DNA of 7,850 nt from Micrococcales bacterium. Lineage in GTDB: Bacteria > Actinomycetota > Actinomycetes > S36-B12 > UBA10799. Every line of letters begins with the position of its first letter. The stretch's first letter is position 1. The notes under the pieces are model-generated. The model searched no databases, was not told the DNA's origin, and saw only the letters and a list, made by a program, of their open reading frames with translations. Shown here piece by piece: positions 5,496 to 7,850 of this stretch. The stretch spans positions 1 through 7,850 of the forward strand of contig JAHEXM010000066.1 in assembly GCA_023252115.1 (NCBI GenBank), given 5' to 3'. Both the position numbers and the translations under genes were made by a program.

Positions 5496-6641
5496 CTAGA
5501 TGTCTGCTGCCAGCGGCAGTGGGTTCTCCCACACCATCGGAACGCCGTGCGGAGCCGCAACCCCGAGCCGTACTTCTTGCCCTGCATCGACTCCGGTGTG
5601 CGGCAATGGCGGCCACGACCGAACGACAACCCAGCCGCGATATGTCGAAGCCGGATTTGGATCGCGCGCCTCCAGTGCAACATGAACCAACGGTTGGGAT
5701 TCATCAGCGTGCGCACCGAGCATTTCCAGATGGTTAGTGATGCGAGCTCGCTCAGCCACGCTGAGGTACATCCAGAACGCCGAATGCCAGACCATCAGGA
5801 CGTTTCCGGGCTGCAACGCCAACGACTCCACATGGTCGGCTGCGCTCGACCGCGTGACGGTCGCTGGAACTGTGAGTGCAATATCGATAGCAGCTGACAG
5901 ACGCCGGAATCGCTCAACCTGATCAGGCCAGATGAATGCCTTCAGGTAGAGCTGCGCTTGCCCGTCGGCAATATTGACTGGGTCCAAATCAACACCGACG
6001 CGCTCGACAACATCAATCGGTGAATCGGCAGTCGGCACAACCTCACCACTCCACCCATTGTGAAGCTGCACGGGTGAGTCCAGTGGTCCGACGCCGACTC
6101 CATCCTGCGTTGCGACCCGAAACTTGTCCGCCCGCAAATTCAATCCCGCCGAGCAACCGATTTCGTGTAACCGAATTGGCAGTGACCAAGCATTCGATGC
6201 CAGCGCCAGCACACCAATCAACGGAGCGGCTCGCCCCGGCTCATTGGTCTGCGGGATTTGGTCGAGCAGGACGCGCAATTCGGTCGGGTGGGCAGCGATC
6301 GCAGCCACAACTGCTGCCCGAAGTTGCGCCCAACCATCCTGGTCGCCCGGCTCGGGCATATCGCCACCTAGCGATGGAAAGAACCGCGCCAGCTCAGGTT
6401 CGGCTCCGTCAAGCGCGCGACGGTGTAGAGCGTGTTGTAGACGTAACGGCACCATGTCGCCGGTACGGGCATCCTGGAAATCCGACAACAGCCCAACGCT
6501 CGGCCCTTCGTCTGCAACATCTTGGCCAATCGCAGCACATACCTGAGCACACAGCGGCGATCCAACCTCGGCGGCTAACCGGGACTGTTGGTCAAACAGC
6601 GTGACCAACCCAGGTCGCGAATCAGTCGGTGGTGCTGCCAT
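5496..6641 (-). CDS. DUF2332 family protein
   Basis: This 381-residue protein matches what I know of DUF2332, found in actinobacteria and some proteobacteria and without an assigned function. Recognisable parts are LHRRALDGAEPELARFFPS (residues 72-90) and the glycine-rich LHEIGCSAGLNLRADKF (158-174). The latter resembles the S-adenosylmethionine-binding loop of Rossmann methyltransferases, though that link is inference. A later WPDQVERFRRL stretch is also typical. No TM segment or signal peptide is seen. The frame is open back to 6722, but the ATG at 6641 is preferred: it lies two bases after the stop of the preceding stress-protein gene, whereas the longer form would overlap that gene by about 80 bases and adds no conserved sequence. 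Just upstream of the ATG is GAGCTAGAG, a weak ribosome-binding site. The nuclease gene follows after 9 bases, so the three genes form one operon. Confidence 0.87.
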   Translation of the reverse strand: MAAPPTDSRPGLVTLFDQQSRLAAEVGSPLCAQVCAAIGQDVADEGPSVGLLSDFQDARTGDMVPLRLQHALHRRALDGAEPELARFFPSLGGDMPEPGDQDGWAQLRAAVVAAIAAHPTELRVLLDQIPQTNEPGRAAPLIGVLALASNAWSLPIRLHEIGCSAGLNLRADKFRVATQDGVGVGPLDSPVQLHNGWSGEVVPTADSPIDVVERVGVDLDPVNIADGQAQLYLKAFIWPDQVERFRRLSAAIDIALTVPATVTRSSAADHVESLALQPGNVLMVWHSAFWMYLSVAERARITNHLEMLGAHADESQPLVHVALEARDPNPASTYRGWVVVRSWPPLPHTGVDAGQEVRLGVAAPHGVPMVWENPLPLAADI

Positions 6642-6643
6642 CT

Positions 6644-7207
6644 CTAGCTCGTTGGCGGCGGCGACGTTGGGGGAGGCGTAGTTCCCGATGGTTGCGCTGC
6701 TGCGTCCGCTGGAGGTGGCCACGTTCCAGCGATACCCAGAATCGTACGAGCTTGGGCAATCGTCTCGGCAGTGACATGCACGTCGTACCTTGCTGCTTGG
6801 ATCTGACTACGCGACACGAAGTCCCGTTTGCCTCCGGTAATCGCATGACTTACCAGGCCAAAGATGATGCCGAAGCCTGCGCCATACAACAGACCGAGTC
6901 CAATCAACATCCACGGATTCCAACCATCGTGGACCGCAAAGAACGAAACGAAAATCCCCAGCAAAAGGCCAAACCATGCACCAGCCAATAGTCCGCCACC
7001 TGCCGCGCGACCCCAGGACATGCGCCCAAGGACTGTCTCAATCATCTTCAGGTCTACACCAATGATGGCAACGCCCTGAACCGGGAACTTGTTGTCCGAC
7101 AATTTATCGACTGCGAATTGAGCCCCTTGATAGTCGTCGTATGACGCCAGTACGGGCATTTTCTCGGGGTCAAGAAACAGCGGATTGGTCGGTCGTCCTT
7201 GTGACAC
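6644..7207 (-). CDS. General stress protein 17M-like (YflT-type) two-TM membrane protein
   Basis: This 187-residue protein opens with a YflT/GS17M-like domain (about residues 17-65: MPVLASYDDYQGAQFAVDKL and a VAIIGVDLKMIETVLGRM stretch). Two glycine-rich transmembrane segments follow (about 68-91 and 98-120). A short cytoplasmic or periplasmic part (128-162) and a Pro/Thr/Ser-rich tail (164-187) end the protein. In Bacillus the related soluble domain belongs to a general-stress protein; its action is unknown. Actinobacterial versions carry the added membrane part. The GTG at 7207 is well supported by AAGGAG five bases upstream, the clearest ribosome-binding site in the window. It is the first gene of the three-gene minus-strand operon and is divergent from the flavin monooxygenase gene. 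Confidence 0.85.
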   Translation of the reverse strand: MSQGRPTNPLFLDPEKMPVLASYDDYQGAQFAVDKLSDNKFPVQGVAIIGVDLKMIETVLGRMSWGRAAGGGLLAGAWFGLLLGIFVSFFAVHDGWNPWMLIGLGLLYGAGFGIIFGLVSHAITGGKRDFVSRSQIQAARYDVHVTAETIAQARTILGIAGTWPPPADAAAQPSGTTPPPTSPPPTS

Positions 7208-7212
7208 TTGAT

Positions 7213-7218
7213 CTCCTT
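7213..7218 (-). promoter_or_regulatory. Shine-Dalgarno sequence AAGGAG of the stress-protein gene
   Basis: On the minus strand AAGGAG lies 5 bases before the GTG at 7207 and fixes that start over the ATG 16 codons further in. A TANNNT hexamer (TAACGT, minus strand, 7257-7252) about 45 bases upstream of the GTG could be the -10 box, but no -35 box is evident. Confidence 0.8.
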
Positions 7219-7311
7219 GGTGCGTCGTCGGCTCGCTTGAACTAGTTGCTTACGTTAGCTGCACTGCCCAATTCGTGGTCCTCCGCCGCCTGATCGCGAA
7301 ATTTCGGTTCG

Positions 7312-7317
7312 TACCAT
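7312..7317 (+). promoter_or_regulatory. Candidate -10 box (TACCAT) for the flavin monooxygenase gene
   Basis: TACCAT matches TANNNT and ends 6 bases before the ATC codon at 7324, where an ordinary start would be expected. No Shine-Dalgarno sequence lies in the 116-base gap between the stress-protein start and this point on the plus strand. A leaderless transcript is possible; a chance match is also possible. Confidence 0.25.
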
Positions 7318-7323
7318 TCGCTT

Positions 7324-7850
7324 ATCGATACTCCACTCCCCCGAACAGTCGCGGTTGCGATCATTGGCGCTGGCTTTGCTGGAATTGCCGCAGCAGCCGA
7401 GTTAAGACGCACCGGCCAAGATGACTTTGTCATCCTCGAGCGAGCAGACCAGATTGGTGGCGTTTGGCGCGATAACACATATCCAGGATGTCGATGCGAT
7501 ATTCCATCGCGGTTGTACTCCTACTCTTTTGCTCCGAAGGCCGACTGGTCGGACCGCTTTGGCAGTCAGCCCGAGATCTGGCAGTACTTGCGCGATTGCG
7601 CCGCCACACTTGACCTTGACCGACACATCACGACTGGTTGCAATGTCGAGTCGACGACTTGGGATACGGCGCACAGGGCATGGAACGTGCAGACATCGCT
7701 CGGTGCAATCTCAGCGCGAATGATTGTTGTCGCTTCCGGAACACTCAACGAACCTCGCTACCCCGACATTGACGGACAGGAACTTTTTGCCGGAACTAGT
7801 TTTCATTCATCACAGTGGCCGCAAGGCTTCGACGCGAACGGTCTGCGCAT
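7324..7850 (+). CDS. Baeyer-Villiger-type flavin monooxygenase, N-terminal part (3' end outside window; start codon missing)
   Basis: About 175 residues of a class B flavin monooxygenase are visible. Counting from 7324: FAD-binding GAGFAG (15-20) after the first beta strand, acidic E39 at the end of the second strand, GGVWRDNTYPGCRCD (45-59), then IPSRLYSYSFAP, and the full fingerprint FxGxxxHxxxWP (F155, G157, H161, W165, P166). Members insert oxygen into ketones or oxygenate heteroatoms using FAD and NADPH. The window ends just before the expected NADPH-binding glycine motif. The frame is bounded upstream by a TGA at 7291-7293. From there to the FAD motif it contains no ATG, GTG or TTG; the first TTG is at 7513, inside the domain. 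The reading from ATC 7324 (x-D-T-P-L-P-R-T-V) would make a natural N-terminus, so 7324 is a provisional start. A mutated start, a sequence error or a frameshift are alternatives. Confidence 0.8.
   Translation, partial: MDTPLPRTVAVAIIGAGFAGIAAAAELRRTGQDDFVILERADQIGGVWRDNTYPGCRCDIPSRLYSYSFAPKADWSDRFGSQPEIWQYLRDCAATLDLDRHITTGCNVESTTWDTAHRAWNVQTSLGAISARMIVVASGTLNEPRYPDIDGQELFAGTSFHSSQWPQGFDANGLR

Noticed and set aside
6020..6604. A 194-codon plus-strand frame opposite the DUF2332 gene.
   Set aside because: It is antisense to a well-supported gene and its product is Pro/Arg/His-rich without any domain.
6642..6722. A longer N-terminus for the DUF2332 protein.
   Set aside because: It would overlap the 3' end of the stress-protein gene by about 80 bases; the ATG at 6641 sits two bases after that gene's stop.

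Overview
The window looks like chromosomal DNA of an actinobacterium. The ParA protein, the YflT/GS17M-like stress protein, the DUF2332 protein and the RecB-family exonuclease all read as typical actinobacterial versions. The DNA is moderately GC-rich by eye, and GTG starts are common. The lineage cannot be fixed from this window. Nothing suggests a phage, plasmid, insertion sequence, CRISPR array, tRNA or rRNA.

Layout, left to right. (1) Positions 2-715, plus strand: the C-terminal part of a DEAD-box RNA helicase with a basic, repeat-containing tail, ending in a strong hairpin. (2) 851-1456, plus: a small secreted CHAP-domain cysteine hydrolase, probably acting on the cell wall. (3) 1453-1884, minus: an exported or membrane-anchored protein of unknown function whose stop codon overlaps that of the CHAP gene. 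(4) 3139-1968, minus: an orphan ParA ATPase translationally coupled (TAATG) to a basic zinc-ribbon protein. (5) 3192-4544, plus, divergent from parA: an alpha/beta hydrolase fused in one frame to an RsbW-like histidine-kinase-type ATPase. (6) 7207-4563, minus: a tight three-gene operon of a two-TM general-stress-type protein, a DUF2332 protein and a stand-alone RecB-family nuclease with four candidate Fe-S cysteines. (7) From about 7324 to the window end, plus: the N-terminal third or so of a Baeyer-Villiger-type flavin monooxygenase whose reading frame has no ordinary start codon.

The most interesting item is the hydrolase-RsbW fusion. In Bacillus subtilis the alpha/beta hydrolase RsbQ works upstream of the sigma-B partner-switch, whose anti-sigma kinase is RsbW. 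Here a hydrolase with a full catalytic triad and an RsbW-like ATPase with recognisable N, G1 and G2 boxes sit on one polypeptide. This suggests a one-protein sensor that couples a small-molecule signal to partner switching. That is inference; no sigma factor or anti-anti-sigma factor is visible in the window.

Second-tier points are the ParA/zinc-ribbon pair without any ParB, the missing start codon of the monooxygenase, and a recurring TANNNT hexamer 6-7 bases before starts that lack a Shine-Dalgarno sequence, which suggests leaderless transcripts.
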